Assembly (NCBI GenBank): GCA_035623275.1
Contig: DASPTT010000157.1
Coordinates: 1 to 46,754, forward strand
Source of the DNA: DASPTT01 sp035623275
GTDB taxonomy: Bacteria; Actinomycetota; Acidimicrobiia; Acidimicrobiales; UBA8190
Direction: 5' to 3'
DNA length: 46,754 nt
The notes below the pieces were generated by a model that was not told where the DNA came from, ran no database searches, and saw nothing but the letters and a program-made list of their open reading frames with translations. The position numbers and the translations under genes are program-made. Positions 35,126-43,071 of this stretch are shown here, piece after piece; positions within the stretch are counted from its first letter, which is position 1; every line of letters starts with the position of its first letter.

Positions 35126-35773
35126 TCAGGCCGCCGGGCGCGCCGCTTCGCGCTCGTCGAGGAACGACCACCAGGCCTGGGCGACGAGCCGGCCGGCGCG
35201 CACCACCACGTCGGGGTCCGCGTCGAGCGACGCCAGCGCGGACTCGGTCCACCCGGCGTGGGCCACGTCCACGGTGGCATGGTGGTCCCAGAAGGCCACG
35301 GCGGCGGCGTCGAGCCGGTAGTGGACGCGCAGGCCCTCGGCCTTGGACCGGGCCACCTCGGGGGCCTGGCGCTCGTAGGCGAGGAGGCCTGCGAGCGCGG
35401 GCACGGGTCCCTCCGCCAGCACCTGCGCGTAGGCGTCGCACAGCGCGCCCACCGCCGGTCCGGGCTCGGACGGCGCCGCCCCCAGCGCGTCGGCAAAGGC
35501 GTCGAACAACGCCAGATGGGGGACCGGGTCGCCGAGCTCGTCCGCCAGGTTGGCCGACACCGCGTGGCGTGCGGGGCCCTCGGGCAGCGCCGCGGCGAGC
35601 GCCTCGAGGAAGCCCGGGAGCATGGCCTCGAAATGGCGGTACTGCGCGGCGTACGCCTCGAGCTCGCCGTCGCGCAGCTCGCCCGCCTCCCACCGCCGGT
35701 AGAAGGGATGCTCGAGGAGGCGAAGGCCTGCACCGGCCTCGGCGATGGTCGCGTCGATCGTCGTGATGTCCAT
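35126..35773 (-). CDS. TenA/PqqC/CADD-like heme-oxygenase-fold protein
   Basis: The 215-residue all-helical protein has the elements of this fold: LLEHPFYRRWEAGEL at the start, AAQYRHFEAMLPGFLEAL, NLADELGDPVPHLALFDAF and AVAFWDHHATVDVAHAGW. His and Glu residues at these helices are those that bind a di-iron site in CADD/PqqC-like oxidases. Lack of TenA thiaminase cysteine context argues against thiamine salvage. The reaction is unknown. It is the first gene of a probable two-gene unit with the cupin. The ATG at 35773 was chosen because the upstream in-frame extension is unlike the family. Confidence 0.78.
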   Translation of the reverse strand: MDITTIDATIAEAGAGLRLLEHPFYRRWEAGELRDGELEAYAAQYRHFEAMLPGFLEALAAALPEGPARHAVSANLADELGDPVPHLALFDAFADALGAAPSEPGPAVGALCDAYAQVLAEGPVPALAGLLAYERQAPEVARSKAEGLRVHYRLDAAAVAFWDHHATVDVAHAGWTESALASLDADPDVVVRAGRLVAQAWWSFLDEREAARPAA

Positions 35774-35910
35774 GCGGCGACCGTAGTCACGACCTGTGTC
35801 GGGAGCAACTATCGGAATTCGCACAACATCGAATTGGCCCGAATTCGTCCGACCTGGTCGCCGGTTTCGGGCTTGTCGCCGGCAACGATCTCGGGTCTTT
35901 CGGCCCTCCG

Positions 35911-37317
35911 GTGCGAGTGCGGGCCGGCCGATGTGCACTCGTGTCCTTGTGTCCGGACGTCGTCCGCGGGCGTATTCGAGTCGACGAAAAGGGCCTCGGG
36001 CTGCTCGACGTCATGGTGGCCTTCTTGGTCCTGCTCGTCGTGCTCGTCCCCACCGGCTACCTGATCGACACGGTGGTGTCGAACGCCGCGGTCCAGCGCG
36101 GGCGGGTCACCGCCTCGGAGCTGGCGGACCAGTGGCTCGAGAAGATGTCGAACGCCACCACGCTCACGACGCTCCAGAACGACATCAGCCGGGACGTCCT
36201 GCTCACCCCGACGCCGGTGGTCATCGGCGGCCAGCCCTTCTCGGTGTGGTCGCATCTCGAGTGGGCGGACACGGGGACGTCCCCGAGCCTGTGCACGTCG
36301 GGGAACCCCCCGCAGGTCATCCGGGCGACGATCACGGTGAAGTGGTCGGGGCAGCAGATGGGCGAGACGTCCATCATCAACCCGCCCTACGGGACGCTCG
36401 TGCCCGGCGACGGCTTCCTCTCCATCCAGATCCAGGGTGCGAACGCCCCTGCCGCCCCGAGCGACACGGCGAACCTCATCAACGTGGGGGTAAACGTGAC
36501 ACCCCAGGGCGGCTCCACCACCACGTACAACCCCGACAAGTACGGGTGCGTGTACCTGGAGGAGCCCTTGGGCACCTATTCGGTGAGCCTCTCCAGCCCG
36601 GCGGGCGGCCCGACCTTCGTGGACTGGCAGGAGGTGCTCACGCCCAGCCAGCCGTCGACCCAGGTGGTCACCGCCGGACTCCCCGCCTTCGTGCCGGCGT
36701 TCCACTTCGACGAGGCGGGAACGGTCACCCTGATCCCCGGCGGCTCGGTGCCGGTGGCCACCGGCATGCCCATCTCCGTGAGCAACGGCGGCAACCTGCA
36801 ACCGTCGGGGACCAAGGTCATCGTGCCGGCCGGCGGCACGGCGGGCACGGCGACCCTCTTCCCCTACAGCTCGGCGTACTCCGTGTGGTACGGGGACTGC
36901 ACCACGGTGTCGGGCGTCACCCAGGAGATGCCGTCGTCACCGGCCGTGGTGACCGTCACCCCGCAGGGGTCGGCCTCGGTGACGATCACCGGGCTCGACA
37001 CCCTTGCCCTGGCCATCACCCGCTCCGCCGGCGCCTTCTCCGCCCCGCCCACGGCCACGGCGACGACGGCCGACGCCGCTGCACCCGGTGACGGGTGCCC
37101 CGCAACGGCCGAGACCTACGGGCTGAGCGCCTTCAGCGGCTCGGGGAGCTCGTACAGCGACCAGACGGGAATCCTGGCCCAGACGTACACGGTCAAGGTG
37201 ACCGACCCCACCAACAGCAGCGTGACCTCGTTCTCCATGCAGGTGGGCGCGAGCGGGGTCGTCTACAACAGCACCACCTATCCCTACGGCACGCCCGTGC
37301 CGGTGACGGTGCCATGA
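35911..37317 (+). CDS. Large prepilin-like protein (minor pilin, second set)
   Basis: The longest frame starts at GTG 35911 (468 residues); GTG 35941 is a possible later start. The prepilin segment is DEKGLGLLDVMVAFLVLLVVLVPTG, with cleavage after the first Gly and Asp instead of Glu at +5, as in some PilV-like minor pilins. QWLEKMSNAT and a long beta-rich region follow, with a pattern (NLINVGVNVTPQGGSTTTY, AGTVTLIPGG) like carboxypeptidase-regulatory or Big domains. It opens the second minor-pilin operon and shares its stop with the start of the next gene (ATGA). It lies just after the divergent TenA-like gene. Confidence 0.75.
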   Translation: MRVRAGRCALVSLCPDVVRGRIRVDEKGLGLLDVMVAFLVLLVVLVPTGYLIDTVVSNAAVQRGRVTASELADQWLEKMSNATTLTTLQNDISRDVLLTPTPVVIGGQPFSVWSHLEWADTGTSPSLCTSGNPPQVIRATITVKWSGQQMGETSIINPPYGTLVPGDGFLSIQIQGANAPAAPSDTANLINVGVNVTPQGGSTTTYNPDKYGCVYLEEPLGTYSVSLSSPAGGPTFVDWQEVLTPSQPSTQVVTAGLPAFVPAFHFDEAGTVTLIPGGSVPVATGMPISVSNGGNLQPSGTKVIVPAGGTAGTATLFPYSSAYSVWYGDCTTVSGVTQEMPSSPAVVTVTPQGSASVTITGLDTLALAITRSAGAFSAPPTATATTADAAAPGDGCPATAETYGLSAFSGSGSSYSDQTGILAQTYTVKVTDPTNSSVTSFSMQVGASGVVYNSTTYPYGTPVPVTVP

Positions 37318-38249
37318 ACCGCGGCGCGCGCCGCCGGCCAGGTCGCTCCCGGTTCTCGCGGTCCGAGGCCGGCTACACCCTGGTCGAGTCGGCCCTCACC
37401 TGCGCGGTGCTGGGCGTGCTCATGGCCGCTTCGGTCCCCGCCGTCTCCGTGGCCTTCCGCGTCGACACGGACGTGCAGAACACCTACAACTCGCTCGACC
37501 AGCTCGCCCTCGCCTCCGAGGTCGTGACCCGCTACTTCCACGAGGCCGTGGCCAACGCACCAGGAGGATCGCCGTTCGTGGCCGCCTCCGCCAACTCGGC
37601 GACCTTCTACACCAACATGGGCAACAGCAACGGCCCGGAGCAGATCACCGCGCAGGTGACGACATCCGGATCGATCCGGTCCTTCAAGCTCGTCCTCACG
37701 CCGGCGGTGGCGGGCACCTGCCCGTCGGCCGCGCACCCGACCTACGTCTGCTCCTACGGGGCGAGCCCCGACGGGCTCGTGCTCGTCAATTACCTCACCA
37801 ACGGGACCGGTGGGAGCCCCGTCTTCACCTACACCCTCCAGGGGGGTGCGACCTGTGCGGGGCCCCCGCCGGGCTCGGGTGGGACCACCCTCGCCGGCGC
37901 GCTCAGCAGCGGGAGCGTCTACACGTCGCTCTCGGTCCATGCACTCACGACCCCCGTGAGCTCGGGCGACACCCTCGTGATCGGCAGCGGCGCCACCACC
38001 CAGACGGTGACCGCCTCGGGCGCGGCGGCGGTGGGGGCCACGTCGATTCCGGTGACCAGCTTCACCGCCAACGCCGCCTACCCGATCAACACGTCGGTGC
38101 TCGACCAGGTGTGCACGGCCAGCCAGGTCAGCCAGATCGCCGCGGTGGGCATGAACCTGCAGGCCACCAAGAGCCCGGGCGGCCAGCCCACGGGGTACCA
38201 GTCGGTGGCCTACCTGTTCTCTCCCGCGTACAACCAGTCGGTCGGATGA
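37314..38249 (+). CDS. Prepilin-like protein with an inserted repeat module (second set)
   Basis: The 311-residue protein has a basic leader and the prepilin segment SEAGYTLVESALTCAVLGVLMA, with cleavage after Gly and Glu at +5, like PilW/FimT pilins. The helix runs into VDTDVQNTYNSLDQLALASEVV. A small beta domain (VAGTCPSAAHPTYVCSYG) is interrupted near the C-terminus by a module of about 75 residues (37884-38108), which is found again in the next gene. After it, the chain resumes with CTASQVSQIAAVGMNLQ. It overlaps both neighbours by four bases (ATGA), so the three genes form an operon. Confidence 0.78.
   Translation: MNRGARRRPGRSRFSRSEAGYTLVESALTCAVLGVLMAASVPAVSVAFRVDTDVQNTYNSLDQLALASEVVTRYFHEAVANAPGGSPFVAASANSATFYTNMGNSNGPEQITAQVTTSGSIRSFKLVLTPAVAGTCPSAAHPTYVCSYGASPDGLVLVNYLTNGTGGSPVFTYTLQGGATCAGPPPGSGGTTLAGALSSGSVYTSLSVHALTTPVSSGDTLVIGSGATTQTVTASGAAAVGATSIPVTSFTANAAYPINTSVLDQVCTASQVSQIAAVGMNLQATKSPGGQPTGYQSVAYLFSPAYNQSVG
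37884..38108 (+). repeat. Protein module shared with the next gene, copy 1
   Basis: The encoded segment reads YTSLSVHALTTPVSSGDTLVIGSGATTQTV, then SGAAAVGATSIPVTSFTANAAYPINTSV. The copy at 39275-39499 has YTSLSVVSLPTAVKAGDSIVIGSGATTQQV and ASAGATSVSVNSFRANATYNVGTSV. About 60 percent of positions agree, with no gap. Similar modules occur in tail-fibre and adhesin proteins as I recall. Confidence 0.75.
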
Positions 38250-40225
38250 GCGGAGTGCGAGCGATGACCAGACGCGACGAGGCGGGGCAGGCGATCGTGA
38301 TCGTGCTCGGGCTGATCCTGGTGCTCTCGCTGGGGACCGCGCTCATCGTCCAGAACACCTTCCAGCAATTCCCCATCGTGGGCAAGGACGTGATCCAGCA
38401 CCAGGCCTACCGGGCCATGGTCGCCGGCCTGGACGAGTACCTCTACCAGGACAACGCCAACCCGAACTTCGTGGCCTGCAACGCGAACTTCTACAACGGC
38501 GCGACGCTCGTCGGCGCCTCCGGGCTCACCTCGGGCTCCGCCATCTGCTCGGGGCTGACCTTCGGCTCGTGGATCCAGGTACCGGGCGACGCGTCGTACA
38601 ACGGTCCGCCGAGCTGGTTCCTCCTCGGCAACCCGTCGATCAACATCGCCAACGGCGACCTGACGATCAACATCGTCGGCGCGGCCGGCTACCCGAACAG
38701 CTACAACTACCAGACGGCGGTGGTGACGCTGCAGCCCCTCAACAGCTTCCTCCTCAACGTCATCTGGACCAACTACAACCAGCTCGACCCGCCCATCGTG
38801 GCCAGCATCTACAACGTGTCCACGCCAACCTGCACGTACTACTGGCCTTCCTCGACCCTCGGAACCAACTGCGTGAACGTGACGTACGCCAGCACCGACG
38901 TGCTCACCGGCAACGTCTTCGCCAACGACTCGATCTGGGTGTGCGGCAGCTCGTCGTTCCAGACGGTGCAAACGGGGGACCCGAACGAGAACTATGTCAA
39001 TGGCTGTAGCGGGAGCCCCACATCGACGTCGTGGACCAAGGGCGTGCCGGTCCAGCCGATCCCCACCGACAACTCCGCCCTGAAGACGACCGCGTCGCTC
39101 ACCGGATGTGTCTACGAGGGTCCGACGACCCTGGTGCTCACCGGGACGACCATGAGCGTGACGAGCCCTGACACCCCGACCGGCAAACCGAACGGCGCGC
39201 CGGGCTCCTCGGTTTCCAACGACTCGCTCAACGACCCGACCAACACGGCGAACGTGTGCATGCCCACGCCGACCACGCTCAACGCCAAGCTCACCTCCGG
39301 CACGACCTACACGTCGCTGTCGGTGGTGTCGTTGCCGACGGCCGTCAAGGCGGGCGACTCCATCGTCATCGGGTCCGGGGCGACGACCCAGCAGGTGATC
39401 GCATCTGCGGCCGCCTCGGCAGGGGCGACGTCGGTGTCGGTGAACAGCTTCCGCGCCAACGCCACCTACAACGTCGGCACGTCCGTGGTGGACAACGTGG
39501 TGGCCATGCCGACGGACGGCGTCGTCTACGCCGAGAACTGCACCAACGCGTCGGCGTGCAACACGGTCAACTACAACCCGATGTCGGGCGAGGGGGAGAC
39601 CGGTGTCGGCGGGCCGACCGTGGGCGACGTGATCGTCCAGGGGTCGGTGACCACACCGACCACCGTCGGGGCGGCCGACAACATCATCATCGACGGCGAC
39701 CTCTGCTACACGGACACCGTGACCTCGGGCTCACCCTCGGACTGCACCACGCTGCCCAAGGAGACCCCGGCGGCACCGTCGACGAACGTGCTCGGTCTCG
39801 TCGCTCTGAACTACGTCGAGGTGAACCACCCCGTGAGCGGCGGGAACAACGCGAGCACGTGTCCCGCCGGTCTGGGCAACGGTGCGCCCAACTGCGACCT
39901 GAGCAACCCGGTGATCGACGCCAGCGTCCTGGCGCTCAACCACTCGTTCCTGGTGAACAACTACAACCAGGGCTCGCCCCTGGGTGCGCTGACCGTCTAC
40001 GGCGCGATCGACCAGGACTGGCGCGGACCGGTGGGAACGGAATCCGGCGGGAGCATCGTCACCGGCTACTCGAAGAACTACCAGTACGACTCGCGCCTCA
40101 GGTACCTCGCGCCCCCGTACTACCTCAACCCCGGGACCTCGCAGTGGGGATTCGCGGCCTTCACGGTGGTGTCGGGTTCGTGCAAGCTGCCTAGCGGGCA
40201 GACCTGCCCGGCCGGTTATCCCTGA
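38246..40225 (+). CDS. Large PilX-like pilus protein (second set)
   Basis: The 659-residue protein starts MSGVRAMTRRDEAGQAIVIVLGLILVLSL, a PilX-type hydrophobic N-terminus with no Glu at +5. Asn-, Thr- and Tyr-rich sequence follows, with many cysteines. The end has VIVQGSVTTPTTVGAADNIIIDGDLCY and LNHSFLVNNYNQGSPLGALTVYGAIDQDWRG, which resembles the C-terminal region of polymer-forming/PilX-like proteins. It contains a second copy of the repeat module (39275-39499). It is very large for PilX, so it probably carries an exposed functional domain. It ends the operon. Confidence 0.75.
   Translation: MSGVRAMTRRDEAGQAIVIVLGLILVLSLGTALIVQNTFQQFPIVGKDVIQHQAYRAMVAGLDEYLYQDNANPNFVACNANFYNGATLVGASGLTSGSAICSGLTFGSWIQVPGDASYNGPPSWFLLGNPSINIANGDLTINIVGAAGYPNSYNYQTAVVTLQPLNSFLLNVIWTNYNQLDPPIVASIYNVSTPTCTYYWPSSTLGTNCVNVTYASTDVLTGNVFANDSIWVCGSSSFQTVQTGDPNENYVNGCSGSPTSTSWTKGVPVQPIPTDNSALKTTASLTGCVYEGPTTLVLTGTTMSVTSPDTPTGKPNGAPGSSVSNDSLNDPTNTANVCMPTPTTLNAKLTSGTTYTSLSVVSLPTAVKAGDSIVIGSGATTQQVIASAAASAGATSVSVNSFRANATYNVGTSVVDNVVAMPTDGVVYAENCTNASACNTVNYNPMSGEGETGVGGPTVGDVIVQGSVTTPTTVGAADNIIIDGDLCYTDTVTSGSPSDCTTLPKETPAAPSTNVLGLVALNYVEVNHPVSGGNNASTCPAGLGNGAPNCDLSNPVIDASVLALNHSFLVNNYNQGSPLGALTVYGAIDQDWRGPVGTESGGSIVTGYSKNYQYDSRLRYLAPPYYLNPGTSQWGFAAFTVVSGSCKLPSGQTCPAGYP
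39275..39499 (+). repeat. Protein module shared with the preceding gene, copy 2
   Basis: This is the second copy of the roughly 75-residue module described at 37884-38108, embedded here in the middle of the large PilX-like protein. The surrounding sequence of the two genes is unrelated, so the module appears to move as a unit. Confidence 0.75.
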
Positions 40226-40279
40226 TCCCTGACCGGCCGCACGGCGCCTCACAGCTGGGCGGCCACGGGGAGCTGTTCG

Positions 40280-40555
40280 TCAGGGGCAGAGGTGGAAGTC
40301 GTCCGCCCGGCGCCCGGTGTAGGGCATGTGGACCGAGCAGGCGACCCGGCGCTGGCGGACCCGGCGCTCGAGCACGTGCACGATGACGTGCTCCGCGTGC
40401 GACGTGGCCCAGATGTCGACGATGCCCGGGGCGCGGGACTGGATCGTCTCGCCGCAGTTGCACGCGGCGCGGTGCCAGCCCGTGGTCCGCTCGTAGGGCA
40501 GCGCGATGACGATGTGCTCGCCCGCCGGCTCGTTCCGGATCTTGTTCAGCGCCAT
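40280..40555 (-). CDS. Small uncharacterised protein with a possible metal site
   Basis: The 91-residue protein begins MALNKIRNEPAGEHIVIALP. It has a CNC pair in TGWHRAACNCGETIQSR, then WATSHAEHVIVHVLERR, a later Cys in RVACSVHMP, and ends DDFHLCP. The spread of Cys and His residues would suit a zinc site. I do not recognise the family. A good ribosome-binding site (GGGGGAGCAGGA) lies just before the ATG at 40555. The start overlaps the end of the upstream small gene by 10 bases, so translation is probably coupled. Confidence 0.6.
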   Translation of the reverse strand: MALNKIRNEPAGEHIVIALPYERTTGWHRAACNCGETIQSRAPGIVDIWATSHAEHVIVHVLERRVRQRRVACSVHMPYTGRRADDFHLCP

Positions 40556-40941
40556 GTTCCTGCTCCCCCTTCTTCCCGGCGGTGCGATCCACCGGGAGCC
40601 GCCTGGTCATCCGCCGCCAAGCGCCAGGAGAACGCGCCCGCGATGCCCGCCTTGCGCCCTCGGGCGAAGTCGGCGCGCCAGCAGCGCCGATTGGGGAGGG
40701 CAAGAGATCGGAACAGGTGAAGCGGGCCCGAGGGTGCGCCGCCCAGGACTCGAACGTCTGCTCCTGCCTGGGGGCGAGCCCGAGCCAGTCTCGACGCCCC
40801 TCGGCAGTCATCGCACCGGCAACCCGCGTTGTGGGCGGAGCGGGTGCCATGGGTTCTGGTCGTGCCACCGAGTGGCCAGCTGAGCGCAAACGCAGGATTC
40901 TCGGTAGCGTCCGTTACGTGATCGAGACGCCGGAGACCCAT
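40546..40941 (-). CDS. Small protein with an HGT...GCRCxxC motif
   Basis: The 131-residue frame (ATG 40941) includes RTHGTRSAHNAGCRCDDCRG. This HGT-x(6-7)-GCRCxxCRxA pattern is found in small, probably zinc-binding proteins of actinobacteria and their phages, which argues that the frame is a real gene. The rest is Arg/Ala-rich without clear features. Its stop overlaps the next small gene by 10 bases. Its 5' end overlaps the start region of the divergent cyclase gene (GTG 40918) by 24 bases; if the cyclase instead starts at ATG 40849, the overlap is larger. Start uncertain. Confidence 0.45.
   Translation of the reverse strand: MGLRRLDHVTDATENPAFALSWPLGGTTRTHGTRSAHNAGCRCDDCRGASRLARARPQAGADVRVLGGAPSGPLHLFRSLALPNRRCWRADFARGRKAGIAGAFSWRLAADDQAAPGGSHRREEGGAGTWR
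40905..40910 (+). promoter_or_regulatory. -10 hexamer of a probable leaderless promoter
   Basis: TAGCGT ends seven bases before GTG 40918, exactly as TAGCGT does before the gene at 4234. No Shine-Dalgarno sequence precedes the GTG. Confidence 0.45.
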
Positions 40942-42252
40942 TACGCCAGGGCCGCAGACGGAGTCCATATCGCCTACCAGGTCTTTGGCCAGGGTCCTCT
41001 CGACCTTGTCGTCATCCCTGGATTCATTTCGCATGTTGAATGGGCGTGGGAGGACCCCGCACTCGCCTTGTTCCTCAAGCGCTTGGGCGCATTCGCGCGG
41101 GTAATTATCTTCGACAAGCGCGGCACAGGAATGTCCGACCGCACAGAACGCCTGCCGGACGTCGATCATCGCATGTTGGACATCGAGGCCGTCCTGGACG
41201 CGGTGAACTCCGAGAATGCGGCGCTCTTCGCCGTATCTGAGGGCGGTCCGATGGCGATCCTATTTGCAGCAGTACATCCCGAACGCACGCGCGCCTTGGC
41301 GCTATGGGGCACCTACGCGCGCATGACGATTGCGCCTGACTATCCCATCGGCATTGAGACAGCACAACTCCATCAGATAGCTCAGCGTTTCGAACCAGAC
41401 TGGGGCAGCGGTGTCGGGCTCGAATATTGGGCGCCCAGTGTTGGCGACGACCCTCATGCCCGGGAATTCTTCGCTCGTCTCCAGCGCCTTGGGGCGAGCC
41501 CCGGTGCCGCCATGGCGCTGTTGACGTCGTACATCGACATCGATGTTCGACCCGCCTTGCCCCTGATCCAAGCTCCCACGCTGATCATGCACCGAACGGG
41601 AGATCTCATGGTCAGCGTGAACCACGCCCGCTACCTCGCTGAGCACATCAAAGGCGCTCAGCGACTAGAACTCGATGGAACCGATCACTTTTGGTGGACC
41701 GAGGATTCCGACGTCATCGTTGACGAGATAGAGGAGTTTCTCACGGGATCCCGGTCAGACCCCGAACCCGACCGCGTCCTTGCCAGTGTTTTGTTCACAG
41801 ACATCGTCGACTCGACGCGGAAGGCCGCCGAGCTCGGTGATAGAGCGTGGAAGGCGCTCCTCGACAAGCACGACGCCTTGGCCGAGCGCCAGGTCGAGCG
41901 ACAACGTGGGCGGCTCGTCAAGAAGACCGGGGACGGGATCCTGGCGACCTTTGATGGCCCTGCCCGGTCCGTGCGCTGTGCCCAAGCAATTCGTGAGGGC
42001 GCCAGAGGCCTTGGCCTCCAGGTTCGGGCTGGGGTTCATATCGGTGAGGTGGAACAGAGAGTCGCGGATGTGTCCGGCCTCGGTGTCCACATAGCGTCGC
42101 GCATCGAGGGGTTAGCCCGACCCGGCGAAGTTCTCGTTTCGCGCACGGTCGCAGACCTCGTCGTCGGCTCGGGTCTCGCGTTCTCGGACCGAGGGGAGCA
42201 TGAACTCAAGGGAGTGCCGGGAAGGTGGCAGCTCCTTGCCGTTGTTGATTGA
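40918..42252 (+). CDS. Alpha/beta-hydrolase fused to a class III adenylate/guanylate cyclase
   Basis: From GTG 40918 the protein has 444 residues (ATG 40849 is an alternative). The hydrolase half has THYARAADGVHIAYQVFGQGP, an oxyanion region VIPGFISHVEW and the nucleophile elbow FAVSEGGPM, with a His in LDGTDHFWW. The cyclase half begins LASVLFTDIVDSTRKAAELGD. It has the first metal Asp in FTDIVDS, the second in KKTGDGILATF, and the substrate-recognition Lys just before it. Where classical cyclases have Asn in the VNxAxR motif, this protein has His (LGVHIASRI), while the Arg is kept. Related fusions are common in mycobacteria. It should make cAMP, controlled by the hydrolase part; that control is inference. 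Confidence 0.88.
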   Translation: MIETPETHYARAADGVHIAYQVFGQGPLDLVVIPGFISHVEWAWEDPALALFLKRLGAFARVIIFDKRGTGMSDRTERLPDVDHRMLDIEAVLDAVNSENAALFAVSEGGPMAILFAAVHPERTRALALWGTYARMTIAPDYPIGIETAQLHQIAQRFEPDWGSGVGLEYWAPSVGDDPHAREFFARLQRLGASPGAAMALLTSYIDIDVRPALPLIQAPTLIMHRTGDLMVSVNHARYLAEHIKGAQRLELDGTDHFWWTEDSDVIVDEIEEFLTGSRSDPEPDRVLASVLFTDIVDSTRKAAELGDRAWKALLDKHDALAERQVERQRGRLVKKTGDGILATFDGPARSVRCAQAIREGARGLGLQVRAGVHIGEVEQRVADVSGLGVHIASRIEGLARPGEVLVSRTVADLVVGSGLAFSDRGEHELKGVPGRWQLLAVVD

Positions 42253-42322
42253 AACGAGGCCAAGCACGCCCTGTAATGACGTTCCCGCTTGATCCCGGGG
42301 GATGCCGGACGCGCATGGACGC

Positions 42323-42835
42323 TCAGGGCGAACCGACCTCAGAGTGGACCGTGATCCTCGGCGTGCCTGCCAGCGTTTGCAGCACCACGCAGTAGCGCTC
42401 GGTCGTGGAGATGAGATCCGCTACTTCCTCGGGAGACGACGGGGTCGTGAGGTTGAACTGCAACCGAATGTCAGTGAAGCCGACTGGGGCATCCCGCTCC
42501 ACGCCGAGCGTTCCCCGGAAATCGAGATCACCCTCGGCCCGTAGGCTCCCTTCGACGACCAGCCCGCGGTTGATTGCGACCGACCGCAGCGTCACGCCAG
42601 CACAGGCGACCAGGGCCTGAAGGAGCATGTCGCCCGAACAGGCGAGGCTGCCGTCGCCCCCGCTTGCGGGATGCAGTCCGGCCTCCACCATCGCCCGACC
42701 GGTCGCGACCGAGCAAGAAACATCCTCCTCCCCAAGGCGTCCGTCAGCATGCAGCGTGATGAGGGCTGTAGCTGGGTCGTCCCTGTATTGGGCCTTCAGG
42801 GGCGCCTGGGTTGCTTTGAGCTGCTCGCGATCCAC
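42323..42835 (-). CDS. OsmC-family protein
   Basis: The 170-residue protein contains ATGRAMVEAGLHPASGGDGSLACSGDMLLQALVACAGVTLRSVA, with one cysteine in LACSGD and another in ALVACAG; these are the redox-active cysteines of OsmC/Ohr proteins. It ends STTERYCVVLQTLAGTPRITV. Members reduce organic hydroperoxides or have related thiol chemistry. The GTG at 42835 is preferred over GTG 42847 because GGAGGTGGTAGG lies before it at a usable distance. It is convergent with the cyclase gene. Confidence 0.82.
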   Translation of the reverse strand: MDREQLKATQAPLKAQYRDDPATALITLHADGRLGEEDVSCSVATGRAMVEAGLHPASGGDGSLACSGDMLLQALVACAGVTLRSVAINRGLVVEGSLRAEGDLDFRGTLGVERDAPVGFTDIRLQFNLTTPSSPEEVADLISTTERYCVVLQTLAGTPRITVHSEVGSP

Positions 42836-42893
42836 CGGACCTACCACCTCCGTTCGTCACGGACCCTAGATCGGCAGCACCGCGGAGGCTTCC

Positions 42894-43070
42894 TTGGACG
42901 CGTACCGGGTCGCTGTCATCGAACCCAACAGATTCCTTGGACTGTACGGGTATACCGACCTGCGGGGCCGCTGGCTCGACCCGAAGGGGCCACGGCCGTC
43001 GTCCTACATGGAAGCGCTATGGGGCTACCTGGCGGCCACTTCGCCCCTGGGGCGTGCAACACTGGCCGAC
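42894..43070 (+). pseudogene. Fragment of an SRPBCC-like gene
   Basis: The frame reads YRVAVIEPNRFLGLYGYTDLRGRW, then PRPSSYMEALWGYLAATSP. This resembles the middle of an SRPBCC/polyketide-cyclase-like protein, where VEPPRxLVL is followed by an RPRSYxEAxWxF segment. Only about 60 residues are present: no start codon context and no family N- or C-terminus. It probably is a leftover of a deleted gene just before the lipase-like gene. It could be a chance reading. Confidence 0.35.
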
Positions 43071-43071
43071 G

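Noticed and set aside
40740..40765. A minus-strand tRNA 3' end (CAGGACTCGAAC)
   Set aside because: No matching T-stem pairing or acceptor strand can be built, and the sequence is inside the HGT-motif reading frame.
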